A DNA stretch of 5,473 nucleotides from a bacterium (GTDB lineage Bacteria; Pseudomonadota; Alphaproteobacteria; Rhizobiales; Xanthobacteraceae): contig JAQSDT010000725.1 of assembly GCA_029946075.1 (NCBI GenBank), positions 1 to 5,473 on the forward strand, in the 5' to 3' direction. Position 1 is the first letter of the stretch. Every line of letters begins with the position of its first letter. Both the position numbers and the translations under genes were made by a program. Positions 1 through 5,473 of the stretch are shown here, piece by piece. The notes below the pieces were generated by a model. It ran no database searches. It saw only the letters and a program-made list of their open reading frames with translations, and was not told where the DNA came from.

Positions 1-1
1 C

Positions 2-1090
2 GTCCTCGATTTCAGCACGCTATTGCCGGGTCCCTTCGCGAGCCTGATGCTCGCGGAGGCCGGCGCCCAGGTCGTCAAGATCGAGCGGCCCGGCCGCGGC
101 GACGAGATGCGGAGCTACGTGCCGAAATTCGGCGAAGACAGCGTCAATTTCGCGCTGCTCAACGCCGGCAAGCAGAGCATCGCCATCGACCTGAAGGCGC
201 GCGATGCCGTGGAACGGCTGTGTCCTCTGATTGCGGAAGCCGACATCGTGATCGAGCAGTTTCGGCCCGGGGTAATGGACCGGTTAGGTCTGGGATATGC
301 GGCTCTCAGGGAGATCAACCCTCGCCTGATCTATTGTGCCATCAGCGGTTGGGGGCAGAATGGTCCGAAGGCGATGGTCGCAGCGCACGACCTTAACTAT
401 CTCGCCGAGTCAGGAATTCTCGGATTGAGCGTAGGCGCCGATGGGGCACCGGTGATCCCGCCGGTGTTGATCGCCGATATCGCCGGCGGCGCTTATCCGG
501 CGGTGACCAATATCTTGCTGGCGTTGCGCCGGCGCGACAAGAGCGGCGAGGGGGCCTATCTCGACGTTTCCATGGGCGAGAACCTGCTGACGCTGGCCTA
601 TTGGGGGCTCGGCAACGGCTTCGCGGCGGACGAATGGCCAGGCGGCAGCGACGCGCTGGTGACCGGCGGCAGCCCGCGATACCAGCTCTACCGCACGTCG
701 GACAACCGCCATCTCGCCGTCGCGCCGATCGAAGACAGGTTTTGGGAGAACTTCTGTTCGACTATCGGCCTCGCTCCCGAAATGTGTGCTTCGGAAGCGG
801 ACGAAGGCGAGGCAATCGACGCGGTCGGCGAGATCATCGCGACGAAGACCGCAGCCGAGTGGACGTCGATCTTCGCGGGCAAGGACGTGTGTTGCTCGAT
901 CGTTGCTAGTCTGAAGGATGCGGTCGCGGATCCTCATGTCGCCGCGCGCGGGCTGCTGTCGCGCAAAATCATGGTCGAAGGGCGCTCGATCCCAGCGCTG
1001 CCGGTACCGTTAAGCGAGCAATTCCGTGGTCCGAAGGAATCCACACCACCGCGGCTCGGCGCGGATACCGCCGAGATCCTGGCGACCTAG
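2..1090 (+). CDS. CaiB/BaiF-fold enzyme, alpha-methylacyl-CoA racemase-like (5' partial)
   Basis: The protein belongs to the family III CoA-transferase/racemase (CaiB/BaiF) fold. The true start lies left of the window: the frame is open from base 2 and begins VLDFSTLLPGPF, the usual second strand of the family, so about 10 residues are missing. A TTG at 23 is internal. Numbering from that TTG, the segment AHDLNYLAESG carries H122, LIADIAGG carries D152 and APIEDRFW carries E237. In Mycobacterium tuberculosis alpha-methylacyl-CoA racemase the catalytic residues are His126, Asp156 and Glu241 (recalled), giving the same 30- and 85-residue spacings. Plain transferases keep only the Asp. The visible length (362 residues) also fits the racemase. 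The N-terminal loop (about residues 23-50) is longer than in that racemase and more transferase-like, so a CoA-transferase remains possible. The likely role is to epimerise, or less probably to activate, an alpha-branched acyl-CoA for the downstream enzymes. The C-terminus ends normally with a PRLGADTAEIL-type tail. Confidence 0.85.
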   Translation, partial: VLDFSTLLPGPFASLMLAEAGAQVVKIERPGRGDEMRSYVPKFGEDSVNFALLNAGKQSIAIDLKARDAVERLCPLIAEADIVIEQFRPGVMDRLGLGYAALREINPRLIYCAISGWGQNGPKAMVAAHDLNYLAESGILGLSVGADGAPVIPPVLIADIAGGAYPAVTNILLALRRRDKSGEGAYLDVSMGENLLTLAYWGLGNGFAADEWPGGSDALVTGGSPRYQLYRTSDNRHLAVAPIEDRFWENFCSTIGLAPEMCASEADEGEAIDAVGEIIATKTAAEWTSIFAGKDVCCSIVASLKDAVADPHVAARGLLSRKIMVEGRSIPALPVPLSEQFRGPKESTPPRLGADTAEILAT

Positions 1091-1100
1091 GACGATCCGG

Positions 1101-1280
1101 GTGCGAGCTTTTCAGGTCATCGTGCACGGCGCGCCATCAAGTCTTCGGTGCAATGAAATCCCGAACGTCGCGCCGGGCGGCTGCCAGATCCGCATCGCAG
1201 TCCGTGCGGCTGGCATCAATTTCTCGGACGTATTGGCGGTCTCTAGCAAAATCAAGGGCTGCCCAAGCGTCCCCGTTTCG
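1101..1280 (+). pseudogene. 5' remnant of an MDR-family quinone oxidoreductase
   Basis: A GTG at 1101, preceded by AGGA at 1089-1092 that overlaps the upstream stop codon, opens a frame of about 60 codons. It reads like the N-terminus of a zinc-independent NADPH:quinone oxidoreductase of the medium-chain dehydrogenase family. It starts VRAFQVIVHGAPS, has an EIPNVAPG segment, then AAGINFSDVLAVS (residues 36-48), the family's AAGxNxxD substrate-loop motif, and then a degraded version of the GKYxxxPxxPF segment (SKIKGCPSVPV). Resemblance ends near 1280. The nucleotide-binding domain and all later parts, about 260 residues, are absent. Some residues that are usually constant are changed (GKY to SKI), consistent with decay. 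Its RBS and 10-nt spacing suggest it was once a normal operon member between the racemase-like gene and the genes downstream. The family assignment is from remembered motifs, not a search. Confidence 0.6.
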
Positions 1281-1327
1281 GCGACCACAACGACGCCGTG
1301 CCCCGCTATCTGCCCGACAGTCTCTGA
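1268..1327 (+). pseudogene. Possible 3' remnant of a second CaiB/BaiF gene
   Basis: In the frame of base 1268 the sequence reads RPRFGDHNDAVPRYLPDSL and then a TGA at 1325-1327. CaiB/BaiF family III CoA-transferases commonly end in a P-x-LG-x-HN-x-x-V-L-R-x-L tail. The intact gene upstream has the related PRLGADTAEIL tail. The frame differs from that of the adjoining quinone-oxidoreductase remnant, and a TAG at 1244-1246 closes it upstream, so only a tail is left. The simplest reading is that a deletion removed the rest of the oxidoreductase gene and the body of a following transferase gene, joining the two ends near 1265-1280. The match covers fewer than 20 residues, so it is suggestive only. 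The stretch could instead be the end of an unrelated gene or chance. Confidence 0.35.
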
Positions 1328-1344
1328 AATCAAGAACTCAGTGG

Positions 1345-1350
1345 AAAGGA
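1345..1350 (+). promoter_or_regulatory. Ribosome-binding site fixing the BadI-like start
   Basis: AAAGGA lies 8 nt upstream of the ATG at 1359. It decides between this start and longer alternatives, because the same frame is open back to 1026 and crosses the gene remnant without a stop. The ATG at 1359 gives a 259-residue protein of normal family length that begins directly at the first crotonase strand. Confidence 0.7.
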
Positions 1351-1358
1351 AACACCCC

Positions 1359-2138
1359 ATGACCTTCAGCACCATTCTGTACGAAGAAGACGGTCCGGTC
1401 GGCACCATCACGCTGAACCGCCCCGACGATGGCAACATGTTCACCGTCGACATGTGTCATGAGATCCGGGATTGCATCAACGAGATCCGGCGCGAGACGC
1501 GTACGCGCGTGATCGTAATCACCGGCGCGGGCGACAGGTTCTTCTGCATCGGTGGCCGCAAGGAAGGCATGGAGAAGACCATGCTTTATGCCGGTGTTTT
1601 GCCGACCCTAGAAATGTACGAATCTATCGACCGCCTGCAGAAGCCGGTGATCGCCAGCGTCAACGGTTTTGCGGTTGGCGGCGGCAACGTGCTACAGGTG
1701 GTATGCGATCTCACGATCGCCAAGGAAAGCGCGGTGTTCCGGCAGGTGGGGCCGATGATGGGATCATTCGATGCGGGCTACGGCACCTGGTATCTCGAAG
1801 ATCTGGTCGGCAAGAAGAAGGCCAAGGAGATGTGGTTTCGCAACCCCAAGATATCCGCGGCTGAGGCGCTTAGGATCGGACTGATCAACAAGGTGGTGCC
1901 CGACGACAAGCTGAAGGAAGAAACCCGCAAGTTCGCGATGGAGGTGGCGGAGCGCGGTCCGTTCGCTCTGGCATCGATCAAAGGAGCGTTCAACGCACGG
2001 CATGGCGGCGTATCCGGACTGGCCCGCGTGTCGCACGATCTTCTTCTTCGACCATATCTCGAAACCGACGAAAGCCACGAATTGTCGGCATCCTTTGCGG
2101 AGAAGCGCAAGCCGGACACCAGCAAGTTCGGAAAGTAG
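1359..2138 (+). CDS. BadI/MenB-like crotonase, probable ring-opening beta-ketoacyl-CoA hydrolase
   Basis: This is a 259-residue crotonase-superfamily protein, close to R. palustris BadI (260) and shorter than typical MenB (about 285). It is not an ordinary hydratase. After the oxyanion-hole GGG (107-109) the first hydratase Glu position is V111, and the second is G131. Instead it has GGGNVLQVVCDLTI (107-120) and QVGPMMGSFDAGYG (129-142), the signature shared by BadI (2-ketocyclohexanecarboxyl-CoA hydrolase) and MenB (dihydroxynaphthoyl-CoA synthase). S136 and D138 match BadI Ser138 and Asp140. Y233 lies at, or one residue from, the third conserved Tyr, depending on a one-residue gap. The likely reaction is hydrolytic cleavage of a cyclic 2-oxoacyl-CoA to an open dicarboxyl-CoA. 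MenB function is unlikely because the neighbours are all beta-oxidation genes. Odd point: the usual FCxGGD loop reads FCIGGRKEG, with Arg67 replacing Asp. The C-terminal EKRKPDTSKF is typical. The next gene starts 2 nt after the stop. Confidence 0.85.
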   Translation: MTFSTILYEEDGPVGTITLNRPDDGNMFTVDMCHEIRDCINEIRRETRTRVIVITGAGDRFFCIGGRKEGMEKTMLYAGVLPTLEMYESIDRLQKPVIASVNGFAVGGGNVLQVVCDLTIAKESAVFRQVGPMMGSFDAGYGTWYLEDLVGKKKAKEMWFRNPKISAAEALRIGLINKVVPDDKLKEETRKFAMEVAERGPFALASIKGAFNARHGGVSGLARVSHDLLLRPYLETDESHELSASFAEKRKPDTSKFGK

Positions 2139-2140
2139 CC

Positions 2141-2908
2141 ATGCCTGTCGAACTCACGACACTCGACGACTGCGCTCTGCTGCGCCTGAACAGGCCGGAG
2201 GCGCTGAACGCCCTTTCGTTCGGCGTGCTGAAGGAAATCTCGGACGCGCTCACCGAAGTGGCGATATGGAAGGTTCGCGCGCTAATCGTCACCGGTGCTG
2301 GCGAGAAGGCGTTCTGCGCTGGCGCCGACATCAAGGAGCTCGGCGGTCGGCCGCTGATCGACTGCAAGCGGGGCGCTGAACTCGGCCAGGCCGCCTTCGC
2401 GAAGCTCGACAGGCTTCCGTTCGCTTCCATCGCAGCCATCAATGGCTTCGCCTTCGGCGGCGGTCTGGAATTGGCGTTGGCCTGCACGTTCCGGCTCGGA
2501 ACTCCGAGCGTGAAGCTCGGCCTTCCGGAGATCAAGCTTGGTCTGATTCCCGGATACGGTGGCACGCAGCGTCTGCCTCGGCTGATCGGCGAGGCGCGGG
2601 CTATGGAGATGATCATGCTCGGTCGCACCGTCGTCGCCGAAGAGGCCGCGCGTATCGGTCTGCTGCACCGGATCGTGGAAGGCAACGTTGTCGATGCCGC
2701 ATTGGCTTTCGCGCATGAGTTCTCTTCTTACAGTCTTCTCGCGCAGCAGTTCGCCCGAGAGGCGGTGTCCCGCGCGTTGGACGTGCCGATCCATGAAGGG
2801 CTGAAGATCGAGGCGGATCTCTCGACGCTGGCCTACGGCACGGCGGATGCCTTGGAAGGCATGTCGGCGTTCACCGAGAAGCGGAAACCGGAGTTCAAGG
2901 ATGCGTAG
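2141..2908 (+). CDS. Enoyl-CoA hydratase (BadK-like)
   Basis: This 255-residue crotonase has a full hydratase active site. The oxyanion-hole segments are FCAGADIKEL (58-67) and GGG (106-108). The two catalytic glutamates are E110, in GGGLELALAC, and E130, in LGLPEIKLGLIPGYGGTQRLPRL, with the same 20-residue spacing as Glu144/Glu164 of rat mitochondrial hydratase. The C-terminal EKRKPEF is typical. It should add water across an alpha,beta-unsaturated acyl-CoA. Beside a BadI-like hydrolase and an SDR, the best guess is a ring alkenoyl-CoA such as cyclohex-1-ene-carboxyl-CoA, as for BadK, though a linear substrate cannot be excluded. The ATG at 2141 has GGAAAG at 2130-2135 as its ribosome-binding site, inside the end of the previous gene. 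The last 8 bases overlap the next gene. It differs clearly from the preceding crotonase and is not a recent duplicate. Confidence 0.92.
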   Translation: MPVELTTLDDCALLRLNRPEALNALSFGVLKEISDALTEVAIWKVRALIVTGAGEKAFCAGADIKELGGRPLIDCKRGAELGQAAFAKLDRLPFASIAAINGFAFGGGLELALACTFRLGTPSVKLGLPEIKLGLIPGYGGTQRLPRLIGEARAMEMIMLGRTVVAEEAARIGLLHRIVEGNVVDAALAFAHEFSSYSLLAQQFAREAVSRALDVPIHEGLKIEADLSTLAYGTADALEGMSAFTEKRKPEFKDA

Positions 2909-3608
2909 CGGCCAGATCATAGTCACCGGCGCCAGCCGCGGCATCGGGGAGGCCATCGCGGTCGAACTCGACCGTCGTGGCTTCGCGGTCGCTGGCCTGT
3001 CGCGCAGCGGCGTCAGCGTCGTGGGCACCGGCTACGCCTGCGACATGACCGACGAGCGGGCCATCGCGGACGCGATCGCCAAGGTCGCTGCCGAGGGGCC
3101 GCTCATCGGACTCATCAACAACGCCGGCGCCCACGAAAGCAAACGGAGCGCCGAGCTGTCGCTCGCCGATTTCGAGACCACGATGCGGCTGAACGCCTCG
3201 GCGGTCATGGTCGCATGCCGCGAGAGCTACCCGCACCTGAAAGCCGCAGGCGACGCGCTGATCGTCAACATCGGTTCGTTCTTCGACAAGCTCGCGGTCA
3301 TCGACAATCTCGCCTATTGCGCGTCGAAGGCCGCGGTGGGCGCGATCACGCGGTGCCTCGCGGCCGAATGGGCGCGCGACGGGATCCGCGTGCTCGACGT
3401 CGCCCCCGGATACATCGAGACCGATCTCAACCGCGATTTCCTCGCCAGCGAGAAGACCCAGGCCTGGCTGAAACGGCGCATCCCGGCAGGCCGAGCGGGA
3501 TCGCCCCAGGAAGTGGCGCGGCTCGTTGGAGCGCTCTATACGGAGAACATCGCGTTCCTTACGGGCGAAACCATCTACATCGACGGTGGCCAGGGAGCCA
3601 ATCACTAG
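2901..3608 (+). CDS. Classical short-chain dehydrogenase/reductase (BadH-like)
   Basis: This is a cytosolic NAD(P)-dependent Rossmann enzyme of 235 residues, slightly short for the classical SDR type but complete. It has TGASRGIG (9-16) for the dinucleotide, D48 at the adenine-binding position, NNAG (73-76), and the catalytic set N98, S126, Y139 and K143 (YCASK). The PG of the active-site loop (169-170) and the C-terminal IDGG (227-230) are also present. R13 and the S34-R35 pair after the second strand, with no Asp there, suggest NADP(H) preference; this is weak inference. The start at 2901 overlaps the hydratase gene by 8 nt and has GGAG at 2890-2893. A longer in-frame start at 2847 would lie deep inside the hydratase and adds non-SDR sequence, so it is rejected. 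In context it would oxidise a ring hydroxyl (compare BadH, 2-hydroxycyclohexanecarboxyl-CoA dehydrogenase) to feed the BadI-like hydrolase. A FabG-like reductase is the alternative. Confidence 0.9.
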   Translation: MRSGQIIVTGASRGIGEAIAVELDRRGFAVAGLSRSGVSVVGTGYACDMTDERAIADAIAKVAAEGPLIGLINNAGAHESKRSAELSLADFETTMRLNASAVMVACRESYPHLKAAGDALIVNIGSFFDKLAVIDNLAYCASKAAVGAITRCLAAEWARDGIRVLDVAPGYIETDLNRDFLASEKTQAWLKRRIPAGRAGSPQEVARLVGALYTENIAFLTGETIYIDGGQGANH

Positions 3609-4775
3609 ATGTCCATCTTTGACCAACTCGAACGCAGTCGAAACTGGAGCGAGGACGACAAGCTCATCCTTTCGCAGGTCGACCGTCTGTGCGACGACGT
3701 GATCGCTTCAAACGCGGAACACACTGACGCCACCGGCGAATTTCCCTGGGCGAATTTAAAGGCGATCAACGAACTCGGTCTGAACGGCGTGTTCATTCCG
3801 GAGGAATTCGGCGGCGCGCCAATGCCGTTCCGGCTGTATCTCGCAATCGTCAAGCGCATCTCGGAGGCCTGCGCCTCCACCGGCATCATCTACGCGACCA
3901 ATTTCCACGCGATGAAGCCGCTGATCGAGTTCGGGACGACCGATCAGAAGGCGCGCCTGCTTCCGTGTATCGCGGAGGGGGGGCTCGCGTCCTTGGCCAT
4001 CACCGAGGAGTCAGCCGGCTCCGACGCGACGGGCATGAAGACCCGGTTCACGCCGGACGGCGACGACATCGTGATCGACGGCTCGAAGCTGTTCATCACC
4101 AACGGCGACGTCGCCGACCGCATTCTCCTCTTCGGAAAGTTCTCCGGTATCGACGACCCCAAGAAGGCGATCTCGGTGCTGGTATTGGAGAAGGGCGCGC
4201 CCGGCTTCGAAGTCGTCCGCCTCGAAGACAAGATGGGACACCGTGGTTCGTCGACCGCGTCGCTGCGCTTCGACGGCGTCCGCGTGCCGCGCGCCAATCT
4301 GATCGGAGAACCCGGCGACGGCCTACGTATCCTGCTGGCGTCGCTGAACCGCTCGCGCCCAAGCATCGCCGCGCATGCTATGGGCATTGCTATGGCGGCC
4401 TTCAACGACATGACGGCTTATATGAATGAGCGTAAGCAATCGGGCCGACGCATCGTCGACTTCCAGGCGAACCAGTTCATGCTGGCCGACCTCGCCACCG
4501 ACCTCGCCATGTCGGATCGTTGGCTCGACTACTTGGCCGGGCTGATCGATTCAGGCGCGAAGGACTTCGGCGTGGAGGCTTCGATGGCCAAGATGCGCGC
4601 GTCGGACCTCGCCATGCGGGCGGCGACCGAGGCGGTGCAGATGTTCGGCGGCTACGGTTATTGCCGCGACTATCGCGTCGAGCGGCTGATGCGCGACGCC
4701 AAGATCACCCAGATTTGGGAAGGCACCAACCAGGTGCACCGGCAACTCATCGGCAGGAGTTTTGCGGCAAAATGA
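3609..4775 (+). CDS. Acyl-CoA dehydrogenase
   Basis: This is an FAD-dependent acyl-CoA dehydrogenase of 388 residues, normal for the family. Order: N-terminal helical domain (about 1-125), beta domain with the first signature AITEESAGSDATG (130-142) and the FITNG flavin segment (162-166), then the C-terminal helical domain. That domain has the second signature, QMFGGYGYCRDYRVER and following (344-363), and the catalytic base E371 in QIWEGTNQVHR. It is the short/medium-chain type with the base near the C-terminus, as opposed to the isovaleryl/long-chain position. It introduces the alpha,beta double bond of an acyl-CoA and passes electrons to ETF. In this cluster a cyclohexanecarboxyl-CoA-like substrate (compare AliB) is possible, but residues alone do not settle it. 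The ATG follows the SDR stop with no gap (TAGATG), with GGGAG at 3593-3597. The stop overlaps the next start as ATGA. A run of seven G at 3977-3983 leaves the frame intact. Confidence 0.95.
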   Translation: MSIFDQLERSRNWSEDDKLILSQVDRLCDDVIASNAEHTDATGEFPWANLKAINELGLNGVFIPEEFGGAPMPFRLYLAIVKRISEACASTGIIYATNFHAMKPLIEFGTTDQKARLLPCIAEGGLASLAITEESAGSDATGMKTRFTPDGDDIVIDGSKLFITNGDVADRILLFGKFSGIDDPKKAISVLVLEKGAPGFEVVRLEDKMGHRGSSTASLRFDGVRVPRANLIGEPGDGLRILLASLNRSRPSIAAHAMGIAMAAFNDMTAYMNERKQSGRRIVDFQANQFMLADLATDLAMSDRWLDYLAGLIDSGAKDFGVEASMAKMRASDLAMRAATEAVQMFGGYGYCRDYRVERLMRDAKITQIWEGTNQVHRQLIGRSFAAK

Positions 4776-5473
4776 CGAAATCAATCAAGACGGTCGGCGT
4801 CTGCGGCGCTGCGGGAACGATGGGGGCGGGCATCGCGCTGGTCGCGGCGCGCGCCGGTTTCCGCACCATCTCCTACGACATGAAGGGCGATGCGCTCGAA
4901 CGCGCCGCCAAACAGTCTGCGGCGTTCCTCGACAAGTCCGTCGAACGCGGTAAGCTCGAGGCGGCCAAGCGCGACTTCATCGTAGGCGCCATGTCCCACA
5001 CGGCGGACATCGCAGAACTGGGTGGCTGCGATCTGATCATAGAGGCGGTCTTCGAGGATCTGGCGACCAAGCGCGATCTGCTGAAGCGTCTCGACGAGGT
5101 CTGCGCCGAGGACACGATCTTCGCGTCGAACACCTCGACGCTGTCGATCACGGAAATCGCGTCCGGATCGAAGCTGCCGGCGCGTGTGGTAGGCATGCAT
5201 TTCTGTCTGCCCGCGCAGTTGATGAAACTGATCGAAATGTCGCCGGGCATCCTCACGTCGGAGGAGAAGTTCAAGACTGCCTGGGACTGGACGAAGGCCT
5301 GCGGCCAGATCCCGGTGAAGACGCAGGACAAGCCGGGCTTCATCCTGAACGCGCTCCTGGTGCCATTCAACAACGACGCCATCCGCGTCGTCGAGGCCGG
5401 CGTCGCGAGCGCGGAGGACGTCGACAAAGCGATCAAGGCGGGTCTCGGCTACAAGATGGGACCGCTCGAACTG
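4772..5473 (+). CDS. 3-hydroxyacyl-CoA dehydrogenase, atypical subfamily (3' partial)
   Basis: The first 234 codons of a 3-hydroxyacyl-CoA dehydrogenase run off the right edge. The NAD-binding Rossmann domain fills about 6-185, followed by the start of the helical C-terminal domain, ending at MGPLEL. D36 at the end of the second strand fits NAD. S122, H143, E155 and N193 line up, at constant offset, with Ser137, His158, Glu170 and Asn208 of the human mitochondrial enzyme, so the His-Glu dyad is intact. It should oxidise a (3S)-hydroxyacyl-CoA to the 3-ketoacyl-CoA. Two departures are visible. The nucleotide loop reads GAAGTMG (12-18) in place of the usual GAGTMG, one residue longer. The usual HFFNP motif reads HFCLP (143-147), so L146 takes the place of an active-site Asn. 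The start overlaps the preceding stop (ATGA, 4772-4775), with AGGAG at 4755-4759, 12 nt upstream. Only the single-domain part is seen; a second C-terminal domain could follow. Confidence 0.92.
   Translation, partial: MTKSIKTVGVCGAAGTMGAGIALVAARAGFRTISYDMKGDALERAAKQSAAFLDKSVERGKLEAAKRDFIVGAMSHTADIAELGGCDLIIEAVFEDLATKRDLLKRLDEVCAEDTIFASNTSTLSITEIASGSKLPARVVGMHFCLPAQLMKLIEMSPGILTSEEKFKTAWDWTKACGQIPVKTQDKPGFILNALLVPFNNDAIRVVEAGVASAEDVDKAIKAGLGYKMGPLEL

Noticed and set aside
23..25. TTG as the start of the racemase-like gene
   Set aside because: The frame is open to the left edge and the preceding residues (VLDFSTL) match the family's N-terminal strand, so the gene begins outside the window.
601..909. 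Plus-strand open frame inside the racemase-like gene, with similar ones at 1472-1864, 2002-2379, 3215-3622 and 3965-4429
   Set aside because: These are Arg-rich out-of-frame readings of genes whose own frames carry complete catalytic motifs.
1091..1358. Promoter, terminator or riboswitch in the only intergenic space
   Set aside because: No convincing -35/-10 pair, stem-loop with T-run or conserved aptamer pattern could be seen. The sequence is better explained as leftover coding DNA.
1153..1362. 69-codon open frame covering the scar
   Set aside because: Low-complexity Arg/Ser/Ala composition with no recognisable motif or good ribosome-binding site. The alternative frame there shows oxidoreductase-like sequence.
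1359..2908. The two adjacent crotonase genes as a recent tandem duplication
   Set aside because: They differ at the catalytic positions and throughout their length and belong to different branches (BadI/MenB-like and true hydratase).
2282..3626. Long open frames on the minus strand across the hydratase and SDR genes (2282-3028 and 2895-3626)
   Set aside because: They are Arg/Asp-rich mirror images of well-supported plus-strand enzymes, typical of GC-rich codon bias, and show no family motif.
3977..3983. Run of seven G in the acyl-CoA dehydrogenase gene as a slippage or phase-variation site
   Set aside because: The run encodes an ordinary Glu-Gly-Gly turn, the frame is intact, and runs this short occur by chance in GC-rich DNA.

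Overview
The window is GC-rich and densely coding on one strand. Its codon choice and gene content suggest an alphaproteobacterium of the Bradyrhizobium/Rhodopseudomonas type, but that placement is inferred from style and gene families, not from a marker gene. All genes read left to right. They look like part of one catabolic operon acting on CoA thioesters that continues beyond both edges. No RNA gene, insertion sequence, CRISPR array or convincing terminator is visible.

Layout: (1) 2-1090, a CaiB/BaiF-fold protein cut by the left edge. Its catalytic His/Asp/Glu pattern is that of alpha-methylacyl-CoA racemase rather than a plain CoA-transferase. (2) 1091-1358, a non-coding scar. It begins with the ribosome-binding site and first ~60 codons of a quinone-oxidoreductase-like (MDR family) gene. 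It then runs into what looks like the last ~20 codons of another gene, probably a CaiB/BaiF transferase. (3) 1359-2138, a crotonase-superfamily enzyme that lacks both hydratase glutamates and instead resembles BadI/MenB. (4) 2141-2908, a normal enoyl-CoA hydratase. (5) 2901-3608, a short-chain dehydrogenase. (6) 3609-4775, an acyl-CoA dehydrogenase. (7) 4772-5473, a 3-hydroxyacyl-CoA dehydrogenase cut by the right edge. From 1359 on, the genes are separated by 2 nt or less or overlap, which suggests translational coupling.

How the genes may work together (inference): acyl-CoA dehydrogenase, hydratase, SDR alcohol dehydrogenase and BadI-type ring-opening hydrolase are the four activities needed to desaturate, hydrate, oxidise and hydrolytically open a cyclohexanecarboxyl-CoA-like ring (compare AliB, BadK, BadH and BadI of Rhodopseudomonas palustris). 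The racemase-like protein would fit a methyl-branched or chiral substrate, such as a terpenoid-derived or other alicyclic acid. The classical 3-hydroxyacyl-CoA dehydrogenase would then serve beta-oxidation of the opened chain. The most unusual points are the gene-fossil scar, the altered active-site loop of the BadI-like enzyme, and the atypical nucleotide-binding loop and catalytic motif of the last dehydrogenase.
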